64,000 nucleotides of DNA, taken from positions 3,162,001-3,226,000 of the forward strand of contig JACKHI010000001.1 of the NCBI GenBank assembly GCA_020639075.1. The letters are read 5' to 3'. Positions 25,954 to 35,570 of this stretch are shown one piece after another. The notes beneath the pieces were generated by a model. It did no database searches. It was not told the DNA's origin and saw nothing but the letters and a program-made list of their open reading frames with translations. Source of the DNA: Phycisphaerales bacterium (GTDB lineage Bacteria; Planctomycetota; Phycisphaerae; UBA1845; UTPLA1). The position numbers were made by a program, and so were the translations under genes. Positions within the stretch are counted from its first letter, which is position 1, and every line of letters begins with the position of its first letter.

Positions 25954-26169
25954 CGATGAATCACCTTTGATGAATCGCCGGCGATGGCCGCTGACCGCCC
26001 GGCGCGAGCGAACACCCACTCATGAACGCCGTCGGCCATGGTATCGAACGGGTTACGGGGCTGCAATTCGGCGCGGCTGCACGACCGATAGCGTGAAGCG
26101 GGTTTGCGCGGGCGCGATCGTCACGAGTTGAGGCGGGCAAGCGTGCCGCTCAGCATCTACTCGACTCGA

Positions 26170-26453
26170 CACTGCTTGAGAGCAATGGCGCGCCTCTATT
26201 GCGCTTTCTCGACGCATCACTGGTGAGGGAGCAGTGGCACGCGAACACCCGGCATGCCGACCTTAAGGGTCGGCATGGCACCCGGCCGGCGTACGGTTGG
26301 CGTGGTGCACGCTGGCGCGCGGTCTGCACTGTTTGAGAGCAGTGGCACCCGGCGTCGGGTCGATGAGCCGTCGTACGGTTGCTGCATGCTTGCCTTTGAG
26401 GGCAAGCATGGCACCCTCCGCGCGCGAAATGTCGGGTCGATGAGCCGACCTAC
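26170..26453. repeat. Palindrome array between the Fe-S oxidoreductase and etfA
   Basis: REP-E variant (26170-26192), REP-C (26250-26284), REP-E (26327-26350), REP-A variant (26354-26376), REP-D (26384-26416) and REP-A (26431-26453). It fills the 525-bp gap; no gene seen. It lies within the presumed etfA to Fe-S oxidoreductase transcript, so its hairpins could separate their expression. Confidence 0.88.
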
Positions 26454-26478
26454 GAAATTGGGTGCGCTGAGGTACGGA

Positions 26479-27468
26479 TCAGCCGGCCTTGGCCTTTTTG
26501 ACGGCGTCCGTCAGGAGCGGGACGACTTTGAACAGATCGCCGACAATGCCGTAGTCGGCGACGCTGAAGATCGGCGCCTCGGGGTCCGTGTTGATCGCGA
26601 CGATGCGGCGGCTGCCGCGCATGCCGGCGAGATGCTGAATCGCGCCGCTGACGCCGCAGGCGATGTAGAGCTGCGGCGTGACGGTCTTGCCGGTCAGACC
26701 GACCTGTCGGGTGTGCGGTTGGTAGCCGGCGTCGCAGGCGGCGCGGCTGGCGCCGACGGCGCCGTCGAGAGCGTGTGCCAGTTCGTAGATGATCTTGAAA
26801 TTCTCTTCGCTCTTGAGGCTGCGGCCGCCGGTCACGACGATCGAGGCCTCGGTCACATCCTTCTCGTCGCCGCCGGTCCGGTTGATTTCCTTCGTCACGG
26901 ACTTCGCATCGTTTGCATCGGCGCTGAACGGCACGCTGATGCGTTCGGCGCCGCTGCCGGACTCGTCGGGCATGGCGAACGTGTTGGGCCGGACGCTCGC
27001 CATCTGTCGCTTGCTCGCGCTGAAGCGGACGTGATTGAACGCCTTGCCGTTGAAAATCGGTCGCGATGCGTTCAGGGCGCCGTCGTCGCCGATGTCGAAT
27101 GCCGTGCAATCGGTCGCAAGGCCTGCATCGGTGCGGATCGCGACGCGCGGGCTGACGTCTCGGCCCATGAATGACGCGGCCAGCAGCACGATCTGGGGAT
27201 CGGCCTTCGTGATGGCATCCGCAAGGGCGCGGGCGTAGGTGACGGCGTTGTATTTCGCGAGGGCTTCGGCATCGACGATGTAGATCGCCGCGGCGCCGCA
27301 TTTTTCGACGCGATCGGCGACGGGACCAACGCCGGAACCGACTATGGCGGCGGCGACTTTGCCACCGGTCTTGCCGGCGAGTTCCTTGGCGGCCGTCAGT
27401 GCCTGTAAGGCGCCGGGGAGAATCGTGCCGTCGCGTTGTTCGATGAATACGAGAATGTCTTTGGTCAT
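26479..27468 (-). CDS. etfA: Electron transfer flavoprotein alpha subunit
   Basis: 329 aa, normal EtfA length. N-terminal domain: ILVFIEQRDGTILPGALQALTAAKELA. The FAD-binding C-terminal domain has IVVTGGRSLKSEENFKIIYELAHALDGAVGASRAACDAGYQPHTRQVGLTGKTVTPQLYIACGVSGAIQHLAGM and INTDPEAPIFSVADYGIVGDLFKVVPLLTDAV, all family hallmarks. With EtfB it accepts electrons from acyl-CoA dehydrogenases. etfB is not adjacent, which is unusual, since the two are nearly always a pair. The downstream Fe-S oxidoreductase is the expected electron acceptor. Confidence 0.96.
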   Translation of the reverse strand: MTKDILVFIEQRDGTILPGALQALTAAKELAGKTGGKVAAAIVGSGVGPVADRVEKCGAAAIYIVDAEALAKYNAVTYARALADAITKADPQIVLLAASFMGRDVSPRVAIRTDAGLATDCTAFDIGDDGALNASRPIFNGKAFNHVRFSASKRQMASVRPNTFAMPDESGSGAERISVPFSADANDAKSVTKEINRTGGDEKDVTEASIVVTGGRSLKSEENFKIIYELAHALDGAVGASRAACDAGYQPHTRQVGLTGKTVTPQLYIACGVSGAIQHLAGMRGSRRIVAINTDPEAPIFSVADYGIVGDLFKVVPLLTDAVKKAKAG

Positions 27469-27495
27469 GATGCGTCTCGTCGTGTTGCTATTTCA

Positions 27496-27632
27496 GTGGG
27501 CACGGCCCATTTCAATTGCCTTGGTGGGTACGGCCCACCATACGCGCTAATTGTCGTGGTGGGCATGGCCACCGTACTGCTACTTGGTGGGCATGGCCCA
27601 CCCTACGTGTTGGTGGGCACGGCCCACCCTAC
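27496..27632. repeat. Five REP-B copies in 137 bp
   Basis: Copies at about 27496-27511, 27522-27542, 27558-27576, 27586-27606 and 27612-27632, all with CTAC or its remnant on the right. The first is truncated, others carry one or two changes. This is the densest single-family cluster in the window, between etfA and nuoD. Confidence 0.88.
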
Positions 27633-27654
27633 TCTGTTGGGTCGCGACTCTTAC

Positions 27655-28908
27655 CTACCTGTCCAGCTCGGCGGCGATGATGTTGAGGCTGCCGAGCACG
27701 GCGACGACGTCGCTGATGCTGTGCCCGACAACCAGCTTGTCGAAATTCTGATAGTTGATATAGCTCGGCGGTCGGCATCGCGCGCGATAGGGCGTGTTGC
27801 CGCCGTCGGACGCGAGGTAGAAGCCGAGTTCGCCGTTGGCCGTTTCGTTGACGCCGTAGGCCTCGCCGATGGGCGGTTCGAAACCGCGATTCGTCATGAT
27901 CTTCTCGAAGTGATGGATCAGACCTTCGATCGAGAAATACACTTCGCGTTTGTCAGGCAGCGTGGACTTTTCATTCGGGAGCACGTTGACGGGTCCCGAC
28001 GGAATGTTGTCGATCAGCTGGCTGACGATGTGCATGCTCTGCCGAAGTTCTTCGAGCCGGACAAGGTATCGTGAATAGACGTCGCCGCCTGTTGCGATCG
28101 GCACTTTGAAATCGACGCCGCTCGAACCCTTGCCGTCCCAGTTGTCTGCGTAGCAGAGATAGGGCTCGTCCTTGCGAAGATCGCGGACGACGCCCGCGCT
28201 CCGCGCCAATGGACCCGTCCAGCTCCAGGATATCGCATCTTCTTTCGAAATGATGCCAATCCCCTTGGTGCGTTCGACGAAGATGCGATTGCGTGTCAGC
28301 AACGATTCGAAATCCGCGATGGCGTTGGGCAGCCGCTTGATGAAGTCCTTCACGTGTCCCGGCCATTCGGGCGGGATGTCGTACATGAGACCGCCGACGC
28401 GCGTGTAGCTTGTCGTGAATCTCGCGCCGCAGACTTCCTCGAACAGGTCGTAGATGAACTCGCGTTCATTGAACGTGTAGAGGAAGGAGGTAAACGCGCC
28501 GAGGTCGAGCCCCGCCGTGCCGACGCAGAGCAGATGATCCTGGATTCGCGCCAGCTCGGCGATGATCGTCCGGATGGCCTTGCAGCGCGGCGTGAGCTCG
28601 ATGCCGAACAGCTTCTCGCAGGCCGTGTGCCAGGCGATGTTGTTGGCCATCGGGCTGATGTAGTTCATTCGGTCCGTGACGACGACGTACTGGTTGTAAT
28701 TCAGATGTTCGCCGAGCTTCTCGAAGCCGCTGTGGAGGTAGCCGATGTGCGGGACGCAGCTCACGACGGTCTCGCCGTCCAGCTCGAGGATGAGCCGGAG
28801 CGTCGTGTGCGTGGCCGGGTGCTGGGGACCGAAGTTGAGCGTCCAGACATCACCGCCGACGTCTTCCTGAACGAGTCGCGTCGGCTGGATTTCGGGCATC
28901 GTCGCCAT
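27655..28908 (-). CDS. nuoD: NADH-quinone oxidoreductase subunit D
   Basis: 417 aa, normal NuoD length. Hallmarks: LNFGPQHPATHTTLRLILELDGETVVSCVPHIGYLHSGFEKL, NYNQYVVVTDRMNYISPMANN, ELARIQDHLLCVGTAGLDLGAFT, and the C-terminal DVVAVLGSLNIIAAELDR. NuoD is the 49-kDa quinone-site subunit of complex I at the membrane interface. Unlike in most genomes, no nuoC, nuoE or other subunit gene is adjacent: etfA lies 186 bp downstream behind the REP-B cluster and an unrelated thioredoxin-like gene lies upstream. ATG at 28908 fits family length. Confidence 0.96.
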   Translation of the reverse strand: MATMPEIQPTRLVQEDVGGDVWTLNFGPQHPATHTTLRLILELDGETVVSCVPHIGYLHSGFEKLGEHLNYNQYVVVTDRMNYISPMANNIAWHTACEKLFGIELTPRCKAIRTIIAELARIQDHLLCVGTAGLDLGAFTSFLYTFNEREFIYDLFEEVCGARFTTSYTRVGGLMYDIPPEWPGHVKDFIKRLPNAIADFESLLTRNRIFVERTKGIGIISKEDAISWSWTGPLARSAGVVRDLRKDEPYLCYADNWDGKGSSGVDFKVPIATGGDVYSRYLVRLEELRQSMHIVSQLIDNIPSGPVNVLPNEKSTLPDKREVYFSIEGLIHHFEKIMTNRGFEPPIGEAYGVNETANGELGFYLASDGGNTPYRARCRPPSYINYQNFDKLVVGHSISDVVAVLGSLNIIAAELDR

Positions 28909-29240
28909 ATCGTTAAGTCCTTGTCGGCACGAAGGCTTTCAATGCAAATCGGGCGGCAATCCCGTATCGGAGATTGTGCCTTTTTTCACAAGTCGGGACA
29001 TCGTAGGGGGTGTGCGGCGAGGCATCAAGCCGGGCGCGACTTATGGCTCCGGCGCGTTGGCGACAATACCGCACTGGCGGCGTCTGATGCCCGGACGGCG
29101 GGATTTCGGCATCCTTGGCGGCCGGCGGTCCGGTGTTGCGGAACGAGCCAATCCGCAAACGAGAGCGCCAAGGCAGTGCGCTCGCGACTCGGCGGGCGGA
29201 GGCAATGAACCGTCGTATTCAAAGTCGCGGCGTTCCATCC
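28909..29240. other. Intergenic region upstream of nuoD
   Basis: About 330 bp. Short overlapping open frames on both strands show no motif and are not called. No palindrome family member seen. The nuoD promoter is expected here. Confidence 0.4.
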
Positions 29241-31367
29241 TCACGGGCGGGAAGCCGTCGACGACCCACTATCCTTCCGTGCATGTATTTCCGGCGTTAG
29301 CGACGTCAGGTGATACCGACGCACACTGTGGTAACTCTCGCTGACGAGAAGGGTCGGCGGATCGCCGGGCAGGATCTTGACCAGGCTGTCCCCCGCGGAC
29401 TGCAGGCGTTTTCGCACGATGACATGCCCCTTCAGATCCACCAGAAGCAGGTAGGATGAGTATTGCTGCGTCGAGACACTGCCGGCGCCCGATTCGAGTA
29501 TCCTGGAGAGCCCGAGCGTCAACGCAAGTTCCGGGCCGGGAACGCCATCGACATCTCCCACTAGCAAATTGGCTTGTGCGGAAACCTGGTCCGGGACGTC
29601 CAGATCCAAAATCCAAACCCGGGCGCCATCGGGGCGGAACATACCGAGCCGAATCTTGTTGGAATACCCGTTGCGCTGGCCGTAACCGGAGAGCAGACAG
29701 ACAACATGCGGTTTGCCGTCGACGTCGACAATCGTGACGTTTTGGAACGCTTCATTGGGACGAATGCCTTCGAATTGCACCTTCGCGAATTCCGTCGTCC
29801 CGCCGTAGAGGATGCGAAGCGTTCGACCGCCGGCGTAATTCCCGAAAAGGAGGTCTTCCACTCCATCCTGGTTCAGATCACCGCTTGCGTATAACGCGCT
29901 CGCTCCGGAGAGCAGGTCGCCCTTTGAAAGGCGATCGGCCTCGACTTCCGGAAGCGGGCTGGGGACATCGCCGCCAGAGGACGTTGCGGCTTTCTGGCTT
30001 GCGATCTGCTCGGCGTCGAAAAGCCGCTTGCCATCGATCAACTTCTCAATCTTCGCTGTGAGTTCGGATTCGCCGCCGAAGCCGAAGCCGACATCGATCG
30101 ATTGCACGATGCCGTCCTTCCCGATCAGGACGGTGCACGGAATGCTCGTCACGCCGTAGTTCGCCTTGATTTCGCCCATGAAGTCCTTGACCTGTCGAAA
30201 CGTGATCTTCTTCTTTTCAAGAAACTGCTTCACGCGTTTCTCGCCGCCCGGCTGATCGCCGTTAATGCCGAGAACGACGACAGGCTTGTCTTTCATGCGT
30301 TCGGCGACTTCTTGAATGTGCGGTATGGCCTGGACGCATGGACCGCACCACGTGGCCCAGAAATCCAAGACGACGACTTTGCCCTTGAGATCACTCAGTT
30401 TGATGGGTTTGTCGTCGAAGTCCGTGGACTCGAAGTCGGGCGCCGGTTCGCCGATGAGGATCGGGACGGCACCCTGATCGAACATCGCCATGAAGGTCTC
30501 GACTTTCTGATCCTCGTCGGACACCTGCATCTCGAAGTCGTTGTCGGAAACGCTCGGGTTGACTTCAGCTTCGTCAATTACATAAGTGAAGTACGCCTGT
30601 TCGAGTTTGTAGCCGGCGTAGGGGTCGACATCCGCCTGGTACTCCCCCATTTCCTCGCGCTGCTTGCGAGCGCCTTCCGTGTAATCGACATTGAGCCGTT
30701 TGAGCAGGCGCGTCCCGTCGTCGATCCAGACGGAGACGTCTACGGGCTCGTCGCCGGCGAGCATCGGTATCTCCGCCTTCAAATCAATGCGCGTGCAGGC
30801 GACTCCGTCGAGATTGACCTTCTGGACCGCCGCGACGCTTTGGAGCGCCGGAAAGAGGGTCCAGACATCGTCGTCGTTGCGATTCATCGCCGCCATGACG
30901 GGCGAACCGCCCGCCCATCCAAGCGACATCGCGACGTCCTCGGACAACGCAAAGTCCTTCTCGGCATCCACCTCGAGGAGCTTCGACTGCGCGCCGACCA
31001 TGCGAAACCGGAAGCGCTTTCCATCGCTGGCGAAACTCATGTGTTCGGATGTGGACTTGAACCGGTTGGGGCGTGCCGCGACCAGCGTCGACGCCGTCTC
31101 CTGATTCACACCGACGTCCTCGCCCGTGTCGTCGAGGAACTTCATCCGCACGATGAGCGACGCCTTCTCACGATAGGCGTCCATCTCCCGATATCGCTTC
31201 AGGGATGCGGCGAAGATCTCGTCGGCCTTTGCCTTCAGGGCCGCGGCCCCTGGATCGGGCTTCGGTGCGTCGGGCTCGCCCGCCGCGTTGTTGGCATCGA
31301 ACGACATGGCGACGCACGCCCGGGCGCCGCACAGCACGGCCTTTCGAATCCGGGTCCAGCTTGACAT
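29241..31367 (-). CDS. Exported TlpA/ResA-like thioredoxin protein with LolA-like N-terminal and FG-GAP-like C-terminal domains
   Basis: 708 aa from MSSWTRIRK, with AAAGGAAAC 6-13 bases upstream. Domain 1 (~25-290): LolA/DUF2092-like beta sheet (YREKASLIVRMKFLDDTGEDVG; WTLFPALQSVAAVQKVNLDGVACTRIDLK). Domain 2 (~310-460): thioredoxin fold with IKLSDLKGKVVVLDFWATWCGPCVQAIPHIQ, redox pair WCGPC, and cis-Pro SIPCTVLIGKDG, as in TlpA. Domain 3: FG-GAP/VCBS-like repeats (ALYASGDLNQDGVEDLLFGNYAGG; GDVDGVPGPELALTLGLSR). The LolA-like plus thioredoxin pairing recurs in planctomycetes; the third domain is an addition. Probably a periplasmic disulfide reductase; partner unknown. Confidence 0.85.
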   Translation of the reverse strand: MSSWTRIRKAVLCGARACVAMSFDANNAAGEPDAPKPDPGAAALKAKADEIFAASLKRYREMDAYREKASLIVRMKFLDDTGEDVGVNQETASTLVAARPNRFKSTSEHMSFASDGKRFRFRMVGAQSKLLEVDAEKDFALSEDVAMSLGWAGGSPVMAAMNRNDDDVWTLFPALQSVAAVQKVNLDGVACTRIDLKAEIPMLAGDEPVDVSVWIDDGTRLLKRLNVDYTEGARKQREEMGEYQADVDPYAGYKLEQAYFTYVIDEAEVNPSVSDNDFEMQVSDEDQKVETFMAMFDQGAVPILIGEPAPDFESTDFDDKPIKLSDLKGKVVVLDFWATWCGPCVQAIPHIQEVAERMKDKPVVVLGINGDQPGGEKRVKQFLEKKKITFRQVKDFMGEIKANYGVTSIPCTVLIGKDGIVQSIDVGFGFGGESELTAKIEKLIDGKRLFDAEQIASQKAATSSGGDVPSPLPEVEADRLSKGDLLSGASALYASGDLNQDGVEDLLFGNYAGGRTLRILYGGTTEFAKVQFEGIRPNEAFQNVTIVDVDGKPHVVCLLSGYGQRNGYSNKIRLGMFRPDGARVWILDLDVPDQVSAQANLLVGDVDGVPGPELALTLGLSRILESGAGSVSTQQYSSYLLLVDLKGHVIVRKRLQSAGDSLVKILPGDPPTLLVSESYHSVRRYHLTSLTPEIHARKDSGSSTASRP

Positions 31368-31511
31368 ATTGTGTTTCCTTTCCGGCTTTGCGGGGAACGG
31401 CAGGGGCGACTCGACAGTTCGCTGAACTTCCACGCATGACGCGGCATTGCGCCGCAGTTATTTAGTGTTGCGATCGGCCGGCCGCGCAACATGCAATCCG
31501 CGAGAATTTTT

Positions 31512-31765
31512 GGTTCTTCACGGAATATCGTGAAACTCTGTTGGCATCTGCGGTAGCCCGAGTACCGCGTCCCGATAGGGACGCTCTGAGAATAGCCCAG
31601 CCTTTCAAGGCTGGGATTGATGGTCGGTTATTACCATTGCCGTCCCGTAGGGCCGGCGCGACTTAGCGCATCGAGCTCATCCCGTCCCGCTGGGACGGAC
31701 CTCCAAAGAACGGCCGCCCCCCCGTTGAAAACGGGGGGCTATTCTCATGTGATCCCTACGGGATC
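31512..31765. repeat. LR long repeat, intact copy
   Basis: Left end: imperfect palindrome TTCACGGAATATCGTGAA. Then CGTCCCGATAGGGACG, a hairpin CCCAGCCTTTCAAGGCTGGG after GAGAATAG, CCGTCCCGCTGGGACGG, CCCCCGTTGAAAACGGGGGG with GCTATTCTC, and GATCCCTACGGGATC at the right end. It is a chain of short stems. The same order is seen at 58881-60750 (split by an IS) and partly near 44737-44833, both inverted relative to this copy. It lies in a 620-bp gap with no gene. Confidence 0.75.
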
Positions 31766-31986
31766 TTGGATGCACATACTTGTCGCTCTTGTACCAGTTC
31801 ACCGAGTATCCCGATTTTCCATGATGATCTAGTTTTTTCGCTGGGCTCGACCTGACCTGTCACGCCCCTCGATTTCGGCGCGCAACGCAACCCGGGACAC
31901 CCGGAGTGGGCTAGTGGATGTATACGCGAGTCGTCGAGCGCTGTTAGGCCCGCGGGATCGCGAATCTCCAAAATCGTGGGCCGAGA

Positions 31987-33417
31987 CTATTTCTGAACCT
32001 CGACGCGTTGGTCGATGACGGGCCTGCCGTCGATGTCCTTTGCGATGAGCCTGACGATCGACGGCGCGACGGTTGTATCGATCCTTACGACGCCGTAATT
32101 GACGCCTTCGATATACTTGGCGACGCGTTCCTTGTTTCCCAGCATGCCGCCCCGCTTGAAGTGCTCATTCGCAAGCGGTGAGCTCGTCAGCTCCCAGACG
32201 TCCGGACCAACGCCCTTGGGGTCTTTCTTGTGAATGAGTTCGGCGAAGTGTCGATCGCCGGCGAGGAAGAAAACGCCGCCGATCTTGTTGTCCCACAACC
32301 AGCGGAGGAAGGCGTCGCGTTCGGGCTTGAAGTACGTGCCCCAGCTTTCGTGCGGATGCACATCGCTGAGCATCTGGTTGCCGTTGACGATGAGTTTGAC
32401 TTTGGCCTTCGACTCGGCGAGGCCCTGTTTCAGCCATGCGAGCTGGGCCGCTCCGAACATCGTCTTGTCGGGCTTGGGAGAGTCGTTGGGATCGCGATAG
32501 GTTCGATCGTCGAGCAGGAAGACATCGACGTCGCCCCAGCTGAACTTCTGGAAGCAGCCGGGGGCGTCGGGCAGACCGTACGTGCCGGGGAAATACTCCT
32601 TGAACGCTTCGAGCGCCGCGTCTTTCCATTGCCAGGTGCTGTCGCTGTTGTTGGGACCGTAGTCGTGATCGTCCCAGATGCCGAAGCAGTAAGTCGAGCG
32701 CAGGAGCGGCTGGAGTTCGGGCATCATGCGCTGATGGTTGTATCGTTCGCGGTAGAAGTCGAGCACGGCGTCGCGCGTCGTGGGGAACGCCTTCGGATCG
32801 CTCGGCAGGTAGATGTTGTCGCCGATGAAGAAGAAGCAGTCGGGCTTCTCATTTGCGATGGCGGACCAGATCGGTTGGTGTTCGCCGAATCGTTCCTGGT
32901 GGGAGCAGGAGCCAAACGCGAAGGTGTATCGACCGGATTCACCCTTGGGCGGGATGCGATGAAACGTCGCTTCACCGAAGAAATCTTCGGAACCGGCCTC
33001 GCCGTTCCATCCAAGTGAATTCCGAAGCAATGCGACGTGGAGATCCTGCTTGCAAACGTCGTCGACCTTTCCAACGGGAATGGAAATCGGGTGCAGGCCT
33101 TCGCCGAAGGAGCCGCACATCATCATGGCGCGCGAGTCAGCATTGATTTCGGCGAGCGACTTGCGCTGACCTTCGCGAAAATTGAGTGAGTATGTCGGTC
33201 CGTTGCCGCGACGGATGACCCAGACGTGGAGGCCGGACGTCTCGTGCGGATTCCAGCAGACCATCGGACCGGCCACGACGGTCGTCGGCGGCGCGATCAT
33301 CGGCTGAAGCGCGGGATTGTCGCCGTCCGACGCAGTCGCCCAACGGGTGCCGAGCAGCGGCATGGCTGCGACCAGGACGATCAAAGCGCCGCGACGTCGC
33401 GTCTTGAGTCGATTCAT
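31987..33417 (-). CDS. PhoD-like alkaline phosphatase / phosphodiesterase
   Basis: 476 aa from MNRLKTRRRGALIVLVAAMPLLGTRWATA, a signal peptide with twin Arg residues (Tat-like). The catalytic domain shows the PhoD metallophosphatase motifs: FGSCSHQERFGEHQPIW, FFIGDNIYLPSD, FGIWDDHDYGPNNSD, NGNQMLSD, GVFFLAGDRHFAEL. PhoD enzymes hydrolyse phosphomono- and diesters with Ca/Fe outside the cytoplasm. Predicted to scavenge phosphate. The open frame extends 27 codons upstream but the signal peptide fixes the start. It has no Pho-regulated neighbours. Confidence 0.9.
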   Translation of the reverse strand: MNRLKTRRRGALIVLVAAMPLLGTRWATASDGDNPALQPMIAPPTTVVAGPMVCWNPHETSGLHVWVIRRGNGPTYSLNFREGQRKSLAEINADSRAMMMCGSFGEGLHPISIPVGKVDDVCKQDLHVALLRNSLGWNGEAGSEDFFGEATFHRIPPKGESGRYTFAFGSCSHQERFGEHQPIWSAIANEKPDCFFFIGDNIYLPSDPKAFPTTRDAVLDFYRERYNHQRMMPELQPLLRSTYCFGIWDDHDYGPNNSDSTWQWKDAALEAFKEYFPGTYGLPDAPGCFQKFSWGDVDVFLLDDRTYRDPNDSPKPDKTMFGAAQLAWLKQGLAESKAKVKLIVNGNQMLSDVHPHESWGTYFKPERDAFLRWLWDNKIGGVFFLAGDRHFAELIHKKDPKGVGPDVWELTSSPLANEHFKRGGMLGNKERVAKYIEGVNYGVVRIDTTVAPSIVRLIAKDIDGRPVIDQRVEVQK

Positions 33418-33685
33418 TCCAAGCGCTCCGGAATCATATTGACAGGACTTCGTCACATCCTTCAACGTCCGAATTTGTGGATGATAACGCGATGCCATGC
33501 TCGCTGGGCAGATTCATCGATTCTTCAATCTCGACGAGCGAAGCCGGATTGACGCTGGCTCCCGTTTTCGACTGTAATTGGAGGTTTCTCGAACGGCGCT
33601 CGAGTCGTTCGACGATCGCCGAGTTGGAGACCGATGCGCGGATTTGGATGGGCCATCGATTAGCGGCTTCGAGCGGAGTTTCAGA

Positions 33686-35023
33686 ATGCAGGCATTGTCG
33701 CGCCGATCGCGAGCCGCACTCATCTTATTGACGTTCGTCGCCGGAAGCCTCCGCGTCGCCTATCCGATCAAGGTTGGCTCGTACGGCAAAGTCTTTGACG
33801 AAACGCATCTCGAATACGTCGTCGCGGGCCGTCGTCTGGTCCTGCACGGCGAATACCTGAGCCCCTGGCCGGCCGACGACGATACGCACATTCCGTCGTC
33901 CATCATGCCGCCCGCTTATACCGGGCTCATAGCCGCCACGTACGCATGTCTCGGCATCGCCAGCAAGGCGAGCACGCTGTTTCTGCAATTCCTGAACATC
34001 ATCGCATCGACGGCGGTCGTGCCGCTCGTGTTCGCGACGACGCGGCGGCTTGCGGATTCGAAGGCTGCGTGGATCGCGGCGATCGTCGTCTGCGTGAATC
34101 CGCTGATGATCGGCTTCTGCGACTACATGTGGGACACGTCGATCTTCTCGCTGCTTGTAACGCTGGCGGCGTACCTGGCGGTCCGGCTTTCGCAGACAGA
34201 GGCGCGACCTGTCTCGATGGGGTTGCTCGGCCTGACGCTCGGCGCGATCGCGCTCGTCAATCCGGCGCTGACGATCGCGTATCCGATTCTCGTGCTCTGG
34301 CCGTTGACGCGAAGGAAGCCGATACGGATGCGGCGCGTCGTCGCGGGCGTGACGGCGTCGGTCATCGGGTTCGCCGTGGCCATCGCACCTTGGACGGCGC
34401 GGAACTACCTGGTGCTCGATCGAGCGATTTACATACGAAACGGCCTGGGGCTTCAGCTCTGGCTGGGCGTATGTCCAGGCGTGGAATCGATGGGGGATCA
34501 AGTCTGGCAGTTCCATTATCCGATGCGAAACGCGAATCTCAGCGGGATGACCGACGGCGACCGGCGATCGGCGGAAATGGCGTACATTGACCAATGCCGG
34601 CGCGACGCAGTGGCAGCGATCCTGGCCGATCCTGTTCGATGGATCCGTCTCTGCGGCGAGCGGGCTTCGGATTTCTGGCTCGGCACGGTCATCACGCACT
34701 CGGGCCCGGCGATCGTTCCATACCAACCGCAACGACTGTTCGTGACGCTCTTCTCAATGTTCGAGATCGTGTCGATTTTATTGATGATCCTGTGGTGTCG
34801 GCGGATTCCGAGGAACGCCGGCTGGTTGATCGCGTGCTGCGTGTTGTTCTCGATCGTGTATTGTATGACGATCACGATGATGCGATTCCGATCGCCGATC
34901 GAGCCGCTCGTGGCGATTGTGCTTGCATTGAGCGTACGATCCGCGTGGACCAGGATGCGGGGCCATCGGAACGGCGACGAGGCGATTCGGGAATACGGCG
35001 AACCCGAGCGGATCGGAAACTGA
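33686..35023 (+). CDS. GT39/PMT-like membrane glycosyltransferase
   Basis: 445 aa from MQALSRRSRAALILLTF; the longer frame has no membrane signal. About ten hydrophobic helices. The first loop has VFDETHLEYVVAGRRLV, matching the (D/E)E motif of GT-C (ArnT/PMT-type) enzymes. Next are IMPPAYTGLIAATYACLG and NPLMIGFCDYMWDTSIFSLLVTLAAYLAVRL, the hydrophobic core of the fold. GT39 enzymes transfer sugars from polyprenyl phosphate to protein or lipid on the outer face of the membrane. It lies 1 bp before the next gene and convergent with exosortase/EpsI, so it may glycosylate or decorate envelope material. Confidence 0.82.
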   Translation: MQALSRRSRAALILLTFVAGSLRVAYPIKVGSYGKVFDETHLEYVVAGRRLVLHGEYLSPWPADDDTHIPSSIMPPAYTGLIAATYACLGIASKASTLFLQFLNIIASTAVVPLVFATTRRLADSKAAWIAAIVVCVNPLMIGFCDYMWDTSIFSLLVTLAAYLAVRLSQTEARPVSMGLLGLTLGAIALVNPALTIAYPILVLWPLTRRKPIRMRRVVAGVTASVIGFAVAIAPWTARNYLVLDRAIYIRNGLGLQLWLGVCPGVESMGDQVWQFHYPMRNANLSGMTDGDRRSAEMAYIDQCRRDAVAAILADPVRWIRLCGERASDFWLGTVITHSGPAIVPYQPQRLFVTLFSMFEIVSILLMILWCRRIPRNAGWLIACCVLFSIVYCMTITMMRFRSPIEPLVAIVLALSVRSAWTRMRGHRNGDEAIREYGEPERIGN

Positions 35024-35024
35024 C

Positions 35025-35570
35025 ATGCAGCAGACTCAATGGAAGGCGATGCGGCGGCGCGTATTCTTCGTGACGTGGGCCATCGCGAGCGGTTTCGTGC
35101 CGGCGCTGACCGCAACGGCATTGGCCTCGGACCCGGCGCCGGACGTCGAAATCAAGTCGGACATCGTCGGGCGATCGATCTGCTGGCACATTCACAATGC
35201 CGGCGACGCCGCGATCGTGCGCATCCGCATTCCCGCCATGGGGGCATGCGATCATGAAGTGCCGGACGGTTGGGAATTCGAGAACACGGATGGCTCGATG
35301 CACGCCTGGGCGACGGACGGAAAAGCGGGCATCCGCAAAGGGCTCTCACGGGATTTCCGCATCACGGGCGGCGCGGCCGGCCTTCAGCCGGGTCTCACGA
35401 CGGCGGAGTTGACGTTGACGGGCGATCGCGTCGTCCGCGTCGAAAGTGTTTTGACGTTTCGGGGAGAGCGACTGTGGACGACGGCGCTGCCGCCAGTCAC
35501 GATCGCCGGGATGGCGATCATTCTGCTTTGGCGCCGTCGCTCGCGGGCCGCGCGTCGGCAGCCTTCCTGA
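35025..35570 (+). CDS. Exported protein with C-terminal membrane anchor, unknown function
   Basis: 181 aa. Starts one base after the previous stop (TGAcATG), so co-translated with the GT39-like gene. Signal peptide VFFVTWAIASGFVPALTATALA; a ~115-residue beta-rich domain (SDIVGRSICWHIHNAGDAAIVRIRIPAMGACDHEVPDGWEFENT); then a TM helix (TIAGMAIILLW) and an Arg-rich end (RRRSRAARRQPS). The anchor plus Arg cluster is reminiscent of sorting tails but lacks a PEP motif. Its 3' end overlaps the EpsI gene on the opposite strand by 53 bp. Confidence 0.7.
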   Translation: MQQTQWKAMRRRVFFVTWAIASGFVPALTATALASDPAPDVEIKSDIVGRSICWHIHNAGDAAIVRIRIPAMGACDHEVPDGWEFENTDGSMHAWATDGKAGIRKGLSRDFRITGGAAGLQPGLTTAELTLTGDRVVRVESVLTFRGERLWTTALPPVTIAGMAIILLWRRRSRAARRQPS

